Shown: positions 1-8,325, numbered from the stretch's first letter. The stretch: 64,000 nt of DNA from Phaeocystidibacter sp965659415 (GCA_965659415.1 CBFHVA010000013.1:1-64000); one strand, 5' to 3'. Numbers and translations: made by a program. The notes: a model not told the origin generated them from the sequence alone.

Positions 1-2
1 CG

Positions 3-1376
3 CCAATACGTGAGCCTCTTATCATAGGAGATAAATCGTACCACGACATTACAGTGGACGTGGCTCGCCCCATCGAAACGGCACCTCCCCGTTCCTGGTG
101 GATTGTATTCTCCATCTCACTGGTAATGTTCCTGTGGGGTGTGGGATGTATTCTCTACACCATCGGCACCGGTATCGGTGTTTGGGGTCTTAACAAAACG
201 GTCGGCTGGGCCTGGGATATCACCAACTTCGTTTGGTGGGTAGGTATCGGTCACGCCGGAACGTTAATTTCCGCCGTACTTCTCCTATTTAAGCAGAAGT
301 GGCGTATGTCAATTAACCGCTCAGCCGAGGCGATGACTATCTTCTCGGTGATCCAAGCGGCATTGTTCCCAGGTATCCACATGGGTCGTATTTGGTTGGC
401 TTACTTTGTATTCCCAATTCCGAATCAGTTTGGTTCACTATGGCCAAACTTCAACTCACCACTCTTGTGGGACGTATTCGCGATTTCAACGTATTTCTCC
501 GTATCCATCGTTTTCTGGTACGTAGGACTTATTCCTGATTTCGCTGCCATTCGCGACCGTGCCGTTCGCCCGGTTACTAAGCACGTTTACAAGATCTTGA
601 GTTTTGGTTGGGGCGGTAAGGCCAAGCACTGGCAGCGATTCGAAGAGGTATCACTCGTACTCGCTGGTTTGGCAACACCACTTGTACTTTCCGTACACAC
701 TATTGTATCCATGGACTTCGCCACGTCGGTTATTCCAGGATGGCACACCACCATCTTCCCGCCGTACTTCGTTGCGGGTGCGATTTTCTCTGGATTCGCC
801 ATGGTACAAACGCTTCTCATCATCATGAGAAAGCTCTTTAAGATGGAAGACTACATCACTATTCAGCACGTAGAAATGATGAACATCATCATCATGGTTA
901 CGGGTTCAATCGTGGGTATCGCATACATCACAGAGTTGTTCATCGCTTGGTACTCAGGAGTAGAGTATGAGCAGTATGCATTCCTCAATCGTGCTACGGG
1001 TCCATACGCTTGGGCATACTGGAGTATGATGACTTGTAATGTATTCTCACCTCAATTCATGTGGTCTAAGAAACTGCGAACCAGTTTGATTTTCACCTTC
1101 TTCATTTCGATAGTGGTGAACATCGGTATGTGGTTCGAGCGATTTGTGATTATCGTTACCTCACTGCACAGAGATTACCTTCCGTCTTCATGGTCGATGT
1201 TCTCTCCAACATTTGTGGATATCGGTATTTTCCTTGGAACCATCGGATTCTTTTTCGTCCTCTTCCTTCTTTATGCGAGAACTTTCCCAGTTATCGCCCA
1301 GGCTGAATTGAAGACGATCTTGAAGTCATCAGGTGAAAATTATAAAAAACTGCACGAGAATCATGGCGAGCACTGA
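3..1376 (+). CDS. actC: Alternative complex III subunit ActC (NrfD-like), 5' end cut by window edge
   Basis: Integral membrane quinol-oxidising subunit of alternative complex III, which passes electrons from menaquinol to the terminal oxidase. The frame is open to base 3 and reads REPLIIGDKSYHDITVD before the first GTG (base 54). That lead-in looks like normal ActC sequence, so the GTG is internal and the true start lies outside the window. About 458 residues are visible, with a series of long hydrophobic segments typical of the NrfD/PsrC fold and a short polar C-terminus. ActD follows with a 14-bp overlap, and ActE, ActF, CoxB and CoxA come next, which fixes the identity. ActA and ActB are expected just upstream. 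Identity is confident; the N-terminus is not visible. Confidence 0.93.
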   Translation, partial: PIREPLIIGDKSYHDITVDVARPIETAPPRSWWIVFSISLVMFLWGVGCILYTIGTGIGVWGLNKTVGWAWDITNFVWWVGIGHAGTLISAVLLLFKQKWRMSINRSAEAMTIFSVIQAALFPGIHMGRIWLAYFVFPIPNQFGSLWPNFNSPLLWDVFAISTYFSVSIVFWYVGLIPDFAAIRDRAVRPVTKHVYKILSFGWGGKAKHWQRFEEVSLVLAGLATPLVLSVHTIVSMDFATSVIPGWHTTIFPPYFVAGAIFSGFAMVQTLLIIMRKLFKMEDYITIQHVEMMNIIIMVTGSIVGIAYITELFIAWYSGVEYEQYAFLNRATGPYAWAYWSMMTCNVFSPQFMWSKKLRTSLIFTFFISIVVNIGMWFERFVIIVTSLHRDYLPSSWSMFSPTFVDIGIFLGTIGFFFVLFLLYARTFPVIAQAELKTILKSSGENYKKLHENHGEH

Positions 1377-1902
1377 TAGCAAAGCAATCATCCGCGCTCT
1401 TTACGACGACGATGACGTGATCTTGAAGGCCGTCAAAGACGTTCGTGAGAAAGGGCATCGCGTAAGCGAAGTATACTCTCCATTCCCAATTCACGGATTG
1501 GATCACGCAATGGGTCTGAAGCCTACGCGTATTGCCATCGCATCATTCCTTTATGGGGTAGCTGGTTTGACAACGGCTATTTTGATGACTTGGTTTATGA
1601 TGAACCACGATTGGCCGCAGAATATTGGTGGTAAGCCAAGTATGACTTGGGCAGCTAATATGCCTGCTTTTGTTCCTGTAATGTTCGAATTGACCGTTTT
1701 CTTTGCGGCTCACTTGATGGTGTGGACTTATTTCGCAGTGAATAAGTTGTACCCGGGTGCCGAAGCTCAGAATCCTGACAAGCGCACAACAGATGACAAG
1801 TTCATGATGGAAGTTCCGGTTTCGGGCGATCGCGATCAACTTGTTGAGTTGTTGAAGTCTACCGGTGCAATCGAAATTAACGACGTAAACGACCATGCGT
1901 AA
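1363..1902 (+). CDS. actD: Alternative complex III subunit ActD (DUF3341)
   Basis: Small membrane subunit of alternative complex III, 179 residues. I place the start at ATG 1363 (MASTDSKAIIRALYDDDD), because the ten codons before it lie inside the end of actC and read as non-protein sequence. That gives a 14-bp overlap with actC. The N-terminal half is a soluble domain with the family-typical segment around EVYSPFPIHGLD. Two hydrophobic helices follow, around residues 50-72 and 92-115, then a hydrophilic tail. DUF3341 proteins occur almost only between ActC and ActE, so the context agrees. It overlaps actE by 8 bp, consistent with translational coupling. Confidence 0.92.
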   Translation: MASTDSKAIIRALYDDDDVILKAVKDVREKGHRVSEVYSPFPIHGLDHAMGLKPTRIAIASFLYGVAGLTTAILMTWFMMNHDWPQNIGGKPSMTWAANMPAFVPVMFELTVFFAAHLMVWTYFAVNKLYPGAEAQNPDKRTTDDKFMMEVPVSGDRDQLVELLKSTGAIEINDVNDHA

Positions 1903-2563
1903 ATCCACTACTATGAAGATGACTGGATTCATCCGCACATCATTGGCAGTGTCGGCCTTGGCAGTAGCTGTCACGTCTTGTAACACAGACAAAACTACTC
2001 CGGGATATACCTACATGGACGACATGTATACGTCGCCATCGTTGGAAACCTATGAAGAGTCTGACGTATTCGCGAATGGTCAAGAAGCTCAGCAGCCAGT
2101 TGATGGAACCATCCCACGTGGCTATCATCCATACGATGTGCCTAACACCCCAGAGGGTTACGAAATGTCGAAGATGGATAACAGCGTGGTTCCTTCGGGA
2201 TTCGCAGCAATGGATCCAGCTGAGGGTAAAGAACTGTATTCTATTTTCTGTGCTCACTGTCACGGCGACAAAGGAGATGGAAATGGTATTCTAGTACAAA
2301 ACGAAAAGATTCTAGGTGTTCCAGGATACGGTAGCGACCGTCTTCCAGACGTAACACCGGCTTCTGCCTATCACGTGGTGATGTATGGTAAGGGTATTAT
2401 GGGATCGCATGCCGCGCAAATCAATTATGAGGAGCGATGGAAGATAATCCGTTACGTGTGGAAGCTTCGTGCTGAGCAGAACGGAACAGAAGATATCGGA
2501 GCAACTGCACAGAACGAGGAGTCTGTAGAAGAGGTTGCAGAGGAAATGGAAGAACAAGCATAA
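1895..2563 (+). CDS. actE: Alternative complex III cytochrome c lipoprotein ActE
   Basis: Mono-heme cytochrome c subunit of alternative complex III, anchored by lipid. The N-terminus has a hydrophobic signal ending in a lipobox (VTSC, Cys29), so it should be a lipoprotein facing the periplasm. One heme site is present, C119-A-H-C122-H123, and a Met in the following region (GKGIMGSH) is a likely distal ligand. The last ~20 residues are very acidic (Glu-rich). At 222 residues it fits the ActE family. It overlaps actD by 8 bp, and actF starts 20 bp later, so it is part of the same transcript. It presumably relays electrons towards the CuA site of CoxB encoded downstream. Confidence 0.92.
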   Translation: MRKSTTMKMTGFIRTSLAVSALAVAVTSCNTDKTTPGYTYMDDMYTSPSLETYEESDVFANGQEAQQPVDGTIPRGYHPYDVPNTPEGYEMSKMDNSVVPSGFAAMDPAEGKELYSIFCAHCHGDKGDGNGILVQNEKILGVPGYGSDRLPDVTPASAYHVVMYGKGIMGSHAAQINYEERWKIIRYVWKLRAEQNGTEDIGATAQNEESVEEVAEEMEEQA

Positions 2564-2583
2564 TCTGACCTGAACGAAGAGCC

Positions 2584-4017
2584 ATGTTTCAATTCACTTC
2601 GAAGGCAAAAATCCTAGCAATCGTCCTAATGACCTTGGGCGCGATTTCGCTTATCATAGGATTTACATCAACACCTGGCGGACATCATGAAGATGGACAC
2701 GCTACGGAAATGCACGCGGATTCTGATCACGCTGCTCATGACGATCACGCGAGTCATGAAGACGCTCATGATGAACACGCAGGAGACGAGCATCACGCGG
2801 ACATGCACGCTGAGGAGGATCACAGCGATGACCATTCTGAAGATCACGAAGCCACTCACGCAGCAGCTTCACACGATGCAGGTCACGGTGACCATGGTGG
2901 TCATGGCGATCACGCACATCATCAACAGCAAAACCGTCCTTGGGCAGCGTTTATGGTGAATACCATTTTCTTCTTGGCAATTGGCTTAGGTACGATTTTC
3001 TTCTTGATGATTCAGTATGTAGCTCGTGCGGGATGGACTGTAGGTTTGAACCGCGTGATGGAAGCCGTTGGCTTGTTCGTAATCGTTCCGCTTATCGGTA
3101 TGCTTCTACTCGTATTTACGGGTGTTGCTGATATTCACCATATCTGGCACTGGATGCAGGATGGTATCATGGACAAAGGTTCTGAGAACTACGACTCCAT
3201 TATTGCTGGTAAAGCAGCCTATTTGAATGACGGCTTCTTTATTGCTCGTTCACTCGTTTACGCTGCCGTTTGGTACTTGGTTATTCGCTTAGTGCGCAAG
3301 CACACTTTGAAGGAAGATCAAGAGGGAGGAACGACGCGTTATCACAAGATATTTAAGATTGCCGCATTCTTCGTGGTATTCTACGGGGTTACCTCTTCAA
3401 CTAGCGCTTGGGACTGGATTATGTCGATTGACACGCACTGGTTCTCGACACTCTTTGGTTGGTACACCTTTGCGGGTATGTTTGTAACAGCACTTGCTGC
3501 TTTGAACCTATTGGTAGTGTTCTTGCGTTACAATGGTTACTTGCCTTGGATCAACGAGAACCACCAGCACGACTTGGCTAAGTTTATGTTTGCCTTCTCG
3601 GTGTTCTGGACATATTTGTGGTTCTCACAATTCATGTTGATCTGGTACTCAAACATTCCAGAAGAGGTTACGTATTACATGCAGCGATTTGGGCAATACA
3701 ACACCTTGTTTATGATCATGGTGGCCATGAACTTCATTGCGCCAGTATTGTTAGTTATGTCACGTGATTCAAAGCGTGTTATGGGATTGGTTTCCTTTAC
3801 GGCAGTTATCGTATTGGTAGGTCACTGGATTGACCACTACATTATGATTATGCCTGGATCAGTTGGTGCATTCTACGGATTTGGATGGGCTGAAATTGGA
3901 GGTATTCTCTTCTACTCCGGTCTTTACATCTTCATTGTATTCCGAAACTTGTCGAAAGCGCCGCTTCTGCAGAAAAACCATCCAATGGTAACGGAAAGTA
4001 AATACTTCTCACTCTAA
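2584..4017 (+). CDS. actF: Alternative complex III subunit ActF with a His/Asp/Glu-rich insertion
   Basis: Second large membrane subunit of alternative complex III, related to ActC/NrfD, 477 residues. The first helix is at about residues 8-28. Between it and the next membrane segment (starting near residue 120) lies a low-complexity stretch of about 80 residues (34-117), made mostly of His, Asp, Glu, Ala and Gly with about two dozen histidines. The rest is a conventional multi-helix domain, including GVTSSTSAWDWIMSIDTHW and a conserved GHWIDHY segment. Family role (membrane subunit of ACIII) is established. The histidine-rich loop is seen directly; a metal-binding or metal-buffering role is only inference. 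CoxB begins 20 bp downstream. Confidence 0.92.
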   Translation: MFQFTSKAKILAIVLMTLGAISLIIGFTSTPGGHHEDGHATEMHADSDHAAHDDHASHEDAHDEHAGDEHHADMHAEEDHSDDHSEDHEATHAAASHDAGHGDHGGHGDHAHHQQQNRPWAAFMVNTIFFLAIGLGTIFFLMIQYVARAGWTVGLNRVMEAVGLFVIVPLIGMLLLVFTGVADIHHIWHWMQDGIMDKGSENYDSIIAGKAAYLNDGFFIARSLVYAAVWYLVIRLVRKHTLKEDQEGGTTRYHKIFKIAAFFVVFYGVTSSTSAWDWIMSIDTHWFSTLFGWYTFAGMFVTALAALNLLVVFLRYNGYLPWINENHQHDLAKFMFAFSVFWTYLWFSQFMLIWYSNIPEEVTYYMQRFGQYNTLFMIMVAMNFIAPVLLVMSRDSKRVMGLVSFTAVIVLVGHWIDHYIMIMPGSVGAFYGFGWAEIGGILFYSGLYIFIVFRNLSKAPLLQKNHPMVTESKYFSL

Positions 4018-4037
4018 TCGATTAATCGAAGGATAAG

Positions 4038-5066
4038 ATGGCATTATTAATCACGGGTATAGTAGTAATTCTTGCAGTACTTGCATTGTCGCAGGTAGTG
4101 AAGATTTATGAAACTTCTTCGAAGATCACTGAGAAGGATGGAAATGAAGTAACCCATAAGGACAACAATAACCAAGGTCGACTCATGTTGGTCTTTGGAA
4201 TCCTATTCATCGTTTCATTCTTTGCCATGATTTTGGCTTGGGGCGATGTAATGTTGGTTACACCAGCATCTGAGCATGGAGTTGATTACGACTTCCTTTG
4301 GGATGTGTCTATGGGAATTATCGTTGTTGCCTTCCTTTTGGTTCAACCGGTGTTGTTCTATTTCGCATGGAAATACCGCGGTACGAAGGGGCGCAAGGCT
4401 ACATACTACGAGCACAACGATCGCTTAGAGTTAATCTGGACTATCGTTCCGGCTATTACACTTGCTGTATTGATTATTTATGGTTTGACGACTTGGTCAA
4501 ACGTTATGAACCCTGACAATTCGGAGCAAGAGCCAATCGTGGTTGAGCTCTATGCACAGCAGTTCTACTGGACAGCTCGTTATTCAGGAGATGATAATGA
4601 ACTCGGAATGGCCAATGTGCGAAACATTGGCGGTGCCAACATTGTTGGTATTGACGAGAACGATTCTAAGGGCTTTGATGATAAAATGACGCGTGAATTG
4701 GTGCTTCCAGCAGGGCAGCCGGTGTTGTTTAAGTTCCGTTCACAAGACGTGATTCACTCGGCTTACATGCCACATTTCCGCGCACAAATGAACTGTGTTC
4801 CGGGAATGGTAACGCAATTCCAGTTTACGCCAACTATCACAACAGCTCAAATGCGCCAAGATCCAGATATCATGGCCAAAGTTGAGAACATTAATGAGAT
4901 TAGAGCGGCGGAAGGTAAGGAAGCATGGAAATTCGACTATGTCTTATTGTGCAATAAGATTTGTGGAGGAGCGCACTACAATATGCAGATGCCTATCCGC
5001 GTAGTTGAACAGGAGGAGTATGATAATTGGATTGCCGAACAATCGACTTTCGCTGAGTCATTGTAA
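4038..5066 (+). CDS. coxB: Cytochrome c oxidase subunit II (CuA-binding)
   Basis: Electron-entry subunit of the aa3-type oxidase, 342 residues. Besides an N-terminal helix there are further hydrophobic segments (about residues 50-72 and 90-113), then the usual two-helix hairpin and a periplasmic cupredoxin domain. The CuA ligands are visible: His240 (VIHSAYMPH) and the cluster C305-x3-C309-x3-H313-x2-M316. The protein has more N-terminal membrane sequence than a minimal subunit II, which is common in Bacteroidota. It follows actF and precedes coxA, an arrangement known to yield an ACIII-oxidase supercomplex. Confidence 0.95.
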   Translation: MALLITGIVVILAVLALSQVVKIYETSSKITEKDGNEVTHKDNNNQGRLMLVFGILFIVSFFAMILAWGDVMLVTPASEHGVDYDFLWDVSMGIIVVAFLLVQPVLFYFAWKYRGTKGRKATYYEHNDRLELIWTIVPAITLAVLIIYGLTTWSNVMNPDNSEQEPIVVELYAQQFYWTARYSGDDNELGMANVRNIGGANIVGIDENDSKGFDDKMTRELVLPAGQPVLFKFRSQDVIHSAYMPHFRAQMNCVPGMVTQFQFTPTITTAQMRQDPDIMAKVENINEIRAAEGKEAWKFDYVLLCNKICGGAHYNMQMPIRVVEQEEYDNWIAEQSTFAESL

Positions 5067-5104
5067 GGCAAGTGCTGAAGAAAGAACATTAAACACGTAA
5101 TTCT

Positions 5105-6889
5105 ATGTCGGCAGAAGCTCACGCAAACGACGAACATCACGAACACCACGAAACCTTCTTCACGAAGTACGTGTTCAGCCAGGATCACAAAATGATTGCC
5201 AAGCAATTCCTGATCACAGGTATGGTTATGGGAATTATTGGTGTAGCTATGTCTCTTCTTTTCCGCCTTCAATTGGCGTGGCCAGGAGAGAGCTTTGAAA
5301 TTTTGAATGTACTATTAGGTGATCGATTTGCTCCTGATGGGGTAATGGATCCGAATATCTATTTGGCTCTCGTGACCATTCACGGTACCATCATGGTGTT
5401 CTTTGTACTTACCGCTGGATTGAGTGGTACGTTCTCAAACTTATTGATCCCATTGCAGATTGGTGCGCGTGATATGGCCTCAGGCTTTATTAATATGCTT
5501 TCCTACTGGTTCTTCTTTGCTTCCAGTGTAGTAATGGTTGCGAGCCTTTTTGTGGAGGCTGGACCCGCTTCTGCAGGTTGGACAATTTACCCACCGTTAT
5601 CAGCTCTTCCGCAAGCCATTCCTGGTTCAGGGTTGGGTATGACGCTTTGGCTTGTTTCTATGTCTTTGTTCATCGTTTCGTCATTGATGGGATCATTGAA
5701 CTACATCGTTACGGTATTGAACTTGCGCACCAAGGGCATGAGCATGACGCGTTTGCCGTTGACCATTTGGGCGTTCTTTGTTACCGCAATATTAGGTGTG
5801 CTTTCGTTCCCGGTTCTTTTGAGCGCCGCTTTGTTGTTGATTTTCGACAGAAGCATGGGTACGAGTTTCTATTTGTCAGATATCATGGTAGCCAATGAAG
5901 TATTGCCGAATCAAGGCGGTAGCCCGGTTCTCTTTGAGCACCTCTTCTGGTTCCTAGGTCACCCAGAGGTATACATCATCTTGTTGCCAGCGTTGGGTAT
6001 TACTTCAGAAGTTATTTCTACTAATTCACGCAAGCCAATCTTTGGTTACCGTGCCATGGTAGGTTCAATCTTGGCAATAGCTTTCCTATCGTTTATCGTT
6101 TGGGGTCACCATATGTTCGTGACAGGTATGAGTCCTTTCCTAGGCTCTGTATTTACCTTCACGACTTTGTTGATTGCGATTCCATCGGCTGTAAAGGCCT
6201 TTAACTACATTACGACATTGTGGAAGGGTAATCTTCAATTTACCCCTGCCATGCTATTCTCCATCGGTTTGGTGTCTACTTTCGTAGCGGGTGGTTTGAC
6301 AGGTATCATTTTGGGTGACTCTGCTCTTGATATTAACGTACACGACACCTACTTCGTGGTTGCTCACTTCCACATTGTGATGGGTCTATCGGCCATCTTT
6401 GGTCTATTCGCAGGTGTATATCACTGGTTCCCTAAGTTGTATGGACGTCGAATGAATAAGCTTTTGGGTTATTTCCACTTCTGGGTGACCTTTGTGTGTG
6501 CTTATGGGGTGTTCTTCCCAATGCACTTCACCGGACTAGCTGGACTTCCACGTCGTTACTTCACGAACACGGAATTCCCAATGTTCGACGATTTACAGGA
6601 CATCAACGTGCTTATCACATTCTTCGCTCTTGTGGGGGGTATCGCTCAGGTGGTATTTATCTTTAACTTCTTCTACAGTGCATTGCGCGGACCGAAGAGT
6701 TCACAGAACCCTTGGAAATCCAATACACTCGAGTGGACAACTCCAGTAGAACACATTCACGGTAACTGGCCTGGTGCCATTCCTGAAGTTCACCGTTGGG
6801 CTTACGATTACAGCAAGCCAGGTGCTGATGATGACTTTATTCCTCAAAGCACTCCTCGTCAGGATTGGGAAGAAGAATCGAGCCACTAG
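5105..6889 (+). CDS. coxA: Cytochrome c oxidase subunit I (heme-copper catalytic subunit)
   Basis: Catalytic subunit that reduces oxygen at the heme a3-CuB centre and pumps protons, 594 residues and twelve helices. Key residues can be placed: the HPEVY motif with CuB ligand His286, Glu288 and the cross-linking Tyr290; the CuB pair His335-His336 (HHMFVTG); and H421-F-H423 in HDTYFVVAHFH for heme a3 and heme a. Glu in HPEVY marks an A1-type oxidase. The short N-terminus is histidine-rich (DEHHEHHE). It is the last gene of the respiratory operon and is followed by a strong intrinsic terminator. Subunits III and IV and heme O synthase lie about 22 kb away in the same window. Confidence 0.97.
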   Translation: MSAEAHANDEHHEHHETFFTKYVFSQDHKMIAKQFLITGMVMGIIGVAMSLLFRLQLAWPGESFEILNVLLGDRFAPDGVMDPNIYLALVTIHGTIMVFFVLTAGLSGTFSNLLIPLQIGARDMASGFINMLSYWFFFASSVVMVASLFVEAGPASAGWTIYPPLSALPQAIPGSGLGMTLWLVSMSLFIVSSLMGSLNYIVTVLNLRTKGMSMTRLPLTIWAFFVTAILGVLSFPVLLSAALLLIFDRSMGTSFYLSDIMVANEVLPNQGGSPVLFEHLFWFLGHPEVYIILLPALGITSEVISTNSRKPIFGYRAMVGSILAIAFLSFIVWGHHMFVTGMSPFLGSVFTFTTLLIAIPSAVKAFNYITTLWKGNLQFTPAMLFSIGLVSTFVAGGLTGIILGDSALDINVHDTYFVVAHFHIVMGLSAIFGLFAGVYHWFPKLYGRRMNKLLGYFHFWVTFVCAYGVFFPMHFTGLAGLPRRYFTNTEFPMFDDLQDINVLITFFALVGGIAQVVFIFNFFYSALRGPKSSQNPWKSNTLEWTTPVEHIHGNWPGAIPEVHRWAYDYSKPGADDDFIPQSTPRQDWEEESSH

Positions 6890-6910
6890 TAGTATCAGAA
6901 AGAAAAATAA

Positions 6911-6938
6911 AAAGCCCCGTCACAGCGGGGCTTTTTTT
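6911..6938. terminator. Bidirectional intrinsic terminator after coxA
   Basis: A perfect 9-bp stem (AAAGCCCCG paired with CGGGGCTTT, 6911-6919 and 6926-6934) encloses a 6-nt loop and continues into a run of T to 6938. A-tracts on the left side make it work on the opposite strand too. It separates coxA from the convergent regulator gene and can stop transcription from both sides. Confidence 0.9.
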
Positions 6939-6956
6939 GTTCTGTATGAGTAGACT

Positions 6957-7946
6957 TTATGCATAACTCAAATCCGTAGACAATAATTTCTCCATGGCAT
7001 AGATTTGTTCGCGAAGCTTTCTGAAGAATTCCGATCTCTGCTTCTCCGCACTTCCTGAAATTAATACCCCGAGATTGGCATGTTGCTTAAATGCCCTTTC
7101 GTAATCAGCACAGAAGTTCGGATTGGTGGTATTGACGAAGTTGATGCCTGAGAACGCCACCCAGGCCATTCTGCGCTCTCCGAGCTTGGCAAGTGCTCCA
7201 TTGGCCATCATGAGAAAATCACAAGCGTAGAGCTCACATTTGAGATTGTCCTTTTTTTCGTTCTCAAGTGCCCTGATTTCGCGCTCATCAACCACTTTGG
7301 CAACATCTTGTAAAACGAGTTTTGCATCTTCCTGACGAAGGATACCTGAACGATAGAAGTATTGAATTTGCTCAAAAATATTGGCCATTGTTCTCGGTGT
7401 CCAAATCTCGGAGGTAGGCAAATCGTAATAGGCTTGGTTGATCTGATATCCTAGATCCAGTATGCTCTTTGGGATCTTATCAAAATCGAATATCTCATTC
7501 TTGCCTAAGAGATTATTGCCAGCGTCTTTGAGCCACACGAAAATTTTGAATGCACCTAAATGTGGAAAGCGAAAAAAGAAGAACAACGGTAGATCTCTCG
7601 CCGCGTAATAGAGGGTCGCTTCCGGTATATTTCTCAAACCCTTAAGCTGAGACAGTGTCGTGTGAAAGTAAGCCTCAAGGGTCTCAAGGGATACCACTTC
7701 TTCGTTCTTTCTAAAGATTACTACCTCACTTGGGTTGTTGTACATGGCCTCATCCAAGGAAATGAGATAGTGATGACATAGCTTCTTGATTTCATCCAAA
7801 TTTAGCGGGGACTCAGCCTTGATCTTTCGATACGCTGAAGCAGGAGAAATCCCAAGTATTTCCGCAATGTGCTCCGCCACTTTGGTGTTCGCGGGAAGTT
7901 GCTTCGTAATTCGATTGATGATAGAAAGCTGAAAGTTTGTGTCCAT
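6957..7946 (-). CDS. Helix-turn-helix transcriptional regulator, Bacteroidota-specific type
   Basis: Probable DNA-binding regulator, 329 residues. The N-terminal ~65 residues hold a helix-turn-helix (HIAEILGISPASAYRKI, about residues 25-42) resembling Xre/BetR-type domains. The remaining ~260 residues are a helical region with an aromatic-rich segment (DLPLFFFFRFPHLG, about residue 120) and no enzyme motif I recognise. I have seen this general architecture in Flavobacteriales but know of no characterised member. It is transcribed alone and faces a 379-bp upstream region with repeated CTCA-N5-TGAG palindromes, which may be its own operators. The ligand and regulon cannot be told from sequence. 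Confidence 0.75.
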   Translation of the reverse strand: MDTNFQLSIINRITKQLPANTKVAEHIAEILGISPASAYRKIKAESPLNLDEIKKLCHHYLISLDEAMYNNPSEVVIFRKNEEVVSLETLEAYFHTTLSQLKGLRNIPEATLYYAARDLPLFFFFRFPHLGAFKIFVWLKDAGNNLLGKNEIFDFDKIPKSILDLGYQINQAYYDLPTSEIWTPRTMANIFEQIQYFYRSGILRQEDAKLVLQDVAKVVDEREIRALENEKKDNLKCELYACDFLMMANGALAKLGERRMAWVAFSGINFVNTTNPNFCADYERAFKQHANLGVLISGSAEKQRSEFFRKLREQIYAMEKLLSTDLSYA

Positions 7947-7961
7947 GATAAATCTTTTGCG

Positions 7962-7977
7962 TCAGATGAGAATCTGA
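7962..7977. repeat. Palindrome TCAGAT-GAGA-ATCTGA
   Basis: A perfect 6-bp inverted repeat with a 4-bp centre, 16-31 bp upstream of the regulator start codon. It may be an operator or a hairpin in the leader of the leftward mRNA. Its sequence differs from the CTCA/TGAG sites nearby, so it may serve another factor. Confidence 0.4.
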
Positions 7978-7987
7978 AAAAAATATA

Positions 7988-8002
7988 TCTCACAAATTGA
8001 GA
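7988..8002. promoter_or_regulatory. Candidate operator TCTCA-N5-TGAGA, copy 1
   Basis: A perfect 5-5-5 inverted repeat located about 42 bp upstream of the regulator start and ending 2 bp before a rightward -7 box (8005-8012). The same CTCA-N5-TGAG architecture recurs at 8091-8103. Two copies in one intergenic region next to an HTH gene suggest autoregulation; binding has not been shown. Confidence 0.45.
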
Positions 8003-8090
8003 AATATCTTTGACATAGTGGCTATTTTATCAATTGACGCGAGAATATTCTAATTATTTCGCATAATTTGAGATAAACGTTGCCCATATC

Positions 8091-8103
8091 CTCAATAAAT
8101 GAG
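8091..8103. promoter_or_regulatory. Candidate operator CTCA-N5-TGAG, copy 2
   Basis: A 4-5-4 inverted repeat with the same half-sites and centre length as the copy at 7988-8002. The two centres are about 102 bp apart, and a single half-site (TTGAGAT) lies between them near 8068. It sits about 22 bp upstream of the second rightward -7 box, in the region a -33 element would occupy. Confidence 0.4.
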
Positions 8104-8225
8104 AACGCGCCATTTTGAACTAGACTATATTTGACCATACCAAAAATTTGGCCTCACATCCAATAGTGGGTAATCAAAGTCTTCTCTCGAGTTGAACAAT
8201 GAGCTTCCCGACCTTAAGCCAGAAG

Positions 8226-8255
8226 AGCCGTGCTTTGATAAAGCATGGCTTTTTT
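8226..8255 (+). terminator. Intrinsic terminator with no upstream protein gene
   Basis: The stem is AGCCGTGCTTT (8226-8236) with AAAGCATGGCT (8240-8250): 11 pairs including one G-U, a 3-nt loop, then six T. The T run follows only on the plus strand, so the terminator is rightward. ruvB starts 70 bp later. Confidence 0.8.
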
Positions 8256-8325
8256 GTTTGATTCTTGTTGATAGTATTCAGATTAAGATGGTTGAGAAAA
8301 GCGCTTCAAATGCTACTTTAGTCTG

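Larger units (their letters stand above)
8016..8256 (+). ncRNA. Candidate small non-coding transcript ending in an intrinsic terminator
   Basis: A strong rightward terminator (8226-8255) lies between two genes with no protein gene on this strand for it to serve, while two -7 boxes (8005-8012 and 8126-8133) sit upstream. The simplest reading is a small RNA of about 120 or 240 nt depending on the promoter. I cannot match it to a known RNA family. The 5' end is a guess, since neither -7 box has a clear TTG at the right distance. Confidence 0.3.
7947..8325. promoter_or_regulatory. 379-bp intergenic control region between the HTH regulator and ruvB
   Basis: This is the only gene-free stretch over 300 bp in the window. 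It is AT-rich on its left side and contains a 6-4-6 palindrome at 7962-7977, two CTCA-N5-TGAG inverted repeats (7988-8002 and 8091-8103), a related half-site at 8068-8074, and two rightward -7 boxes of the Bacteroidota type (TATCTTTG 8005-8012, TATATTTG 8126-8133). A rightward intrinsic terminator sits at 8226-8255, although no protein gene ends there. No tRNA is visible. Only very short reading frames occur (11 and 20 codons), and the longer runs through the terminator stem. Confidence 0.6.

Noticed and set aside
54..1376. GTG at 54 as the actC start
   Set aside because: The frame is open to the window edge and the upstream codons read like ActC sequence, so the gene is truncated and does not start at GTG.
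1543..1992. 149-codon open frame on the minus strand
   Set aside because: It lies entirely opposite actD/actE, has no recognisable domain, and the plus-strand genes are certain.
8199..8261. 20-codon frame starting MSFPTLSQKSRAL in the ruvB upstream region
   Set aside because: Its last third is the terminator stem and T run, so the mRNA would end before the stop codon.
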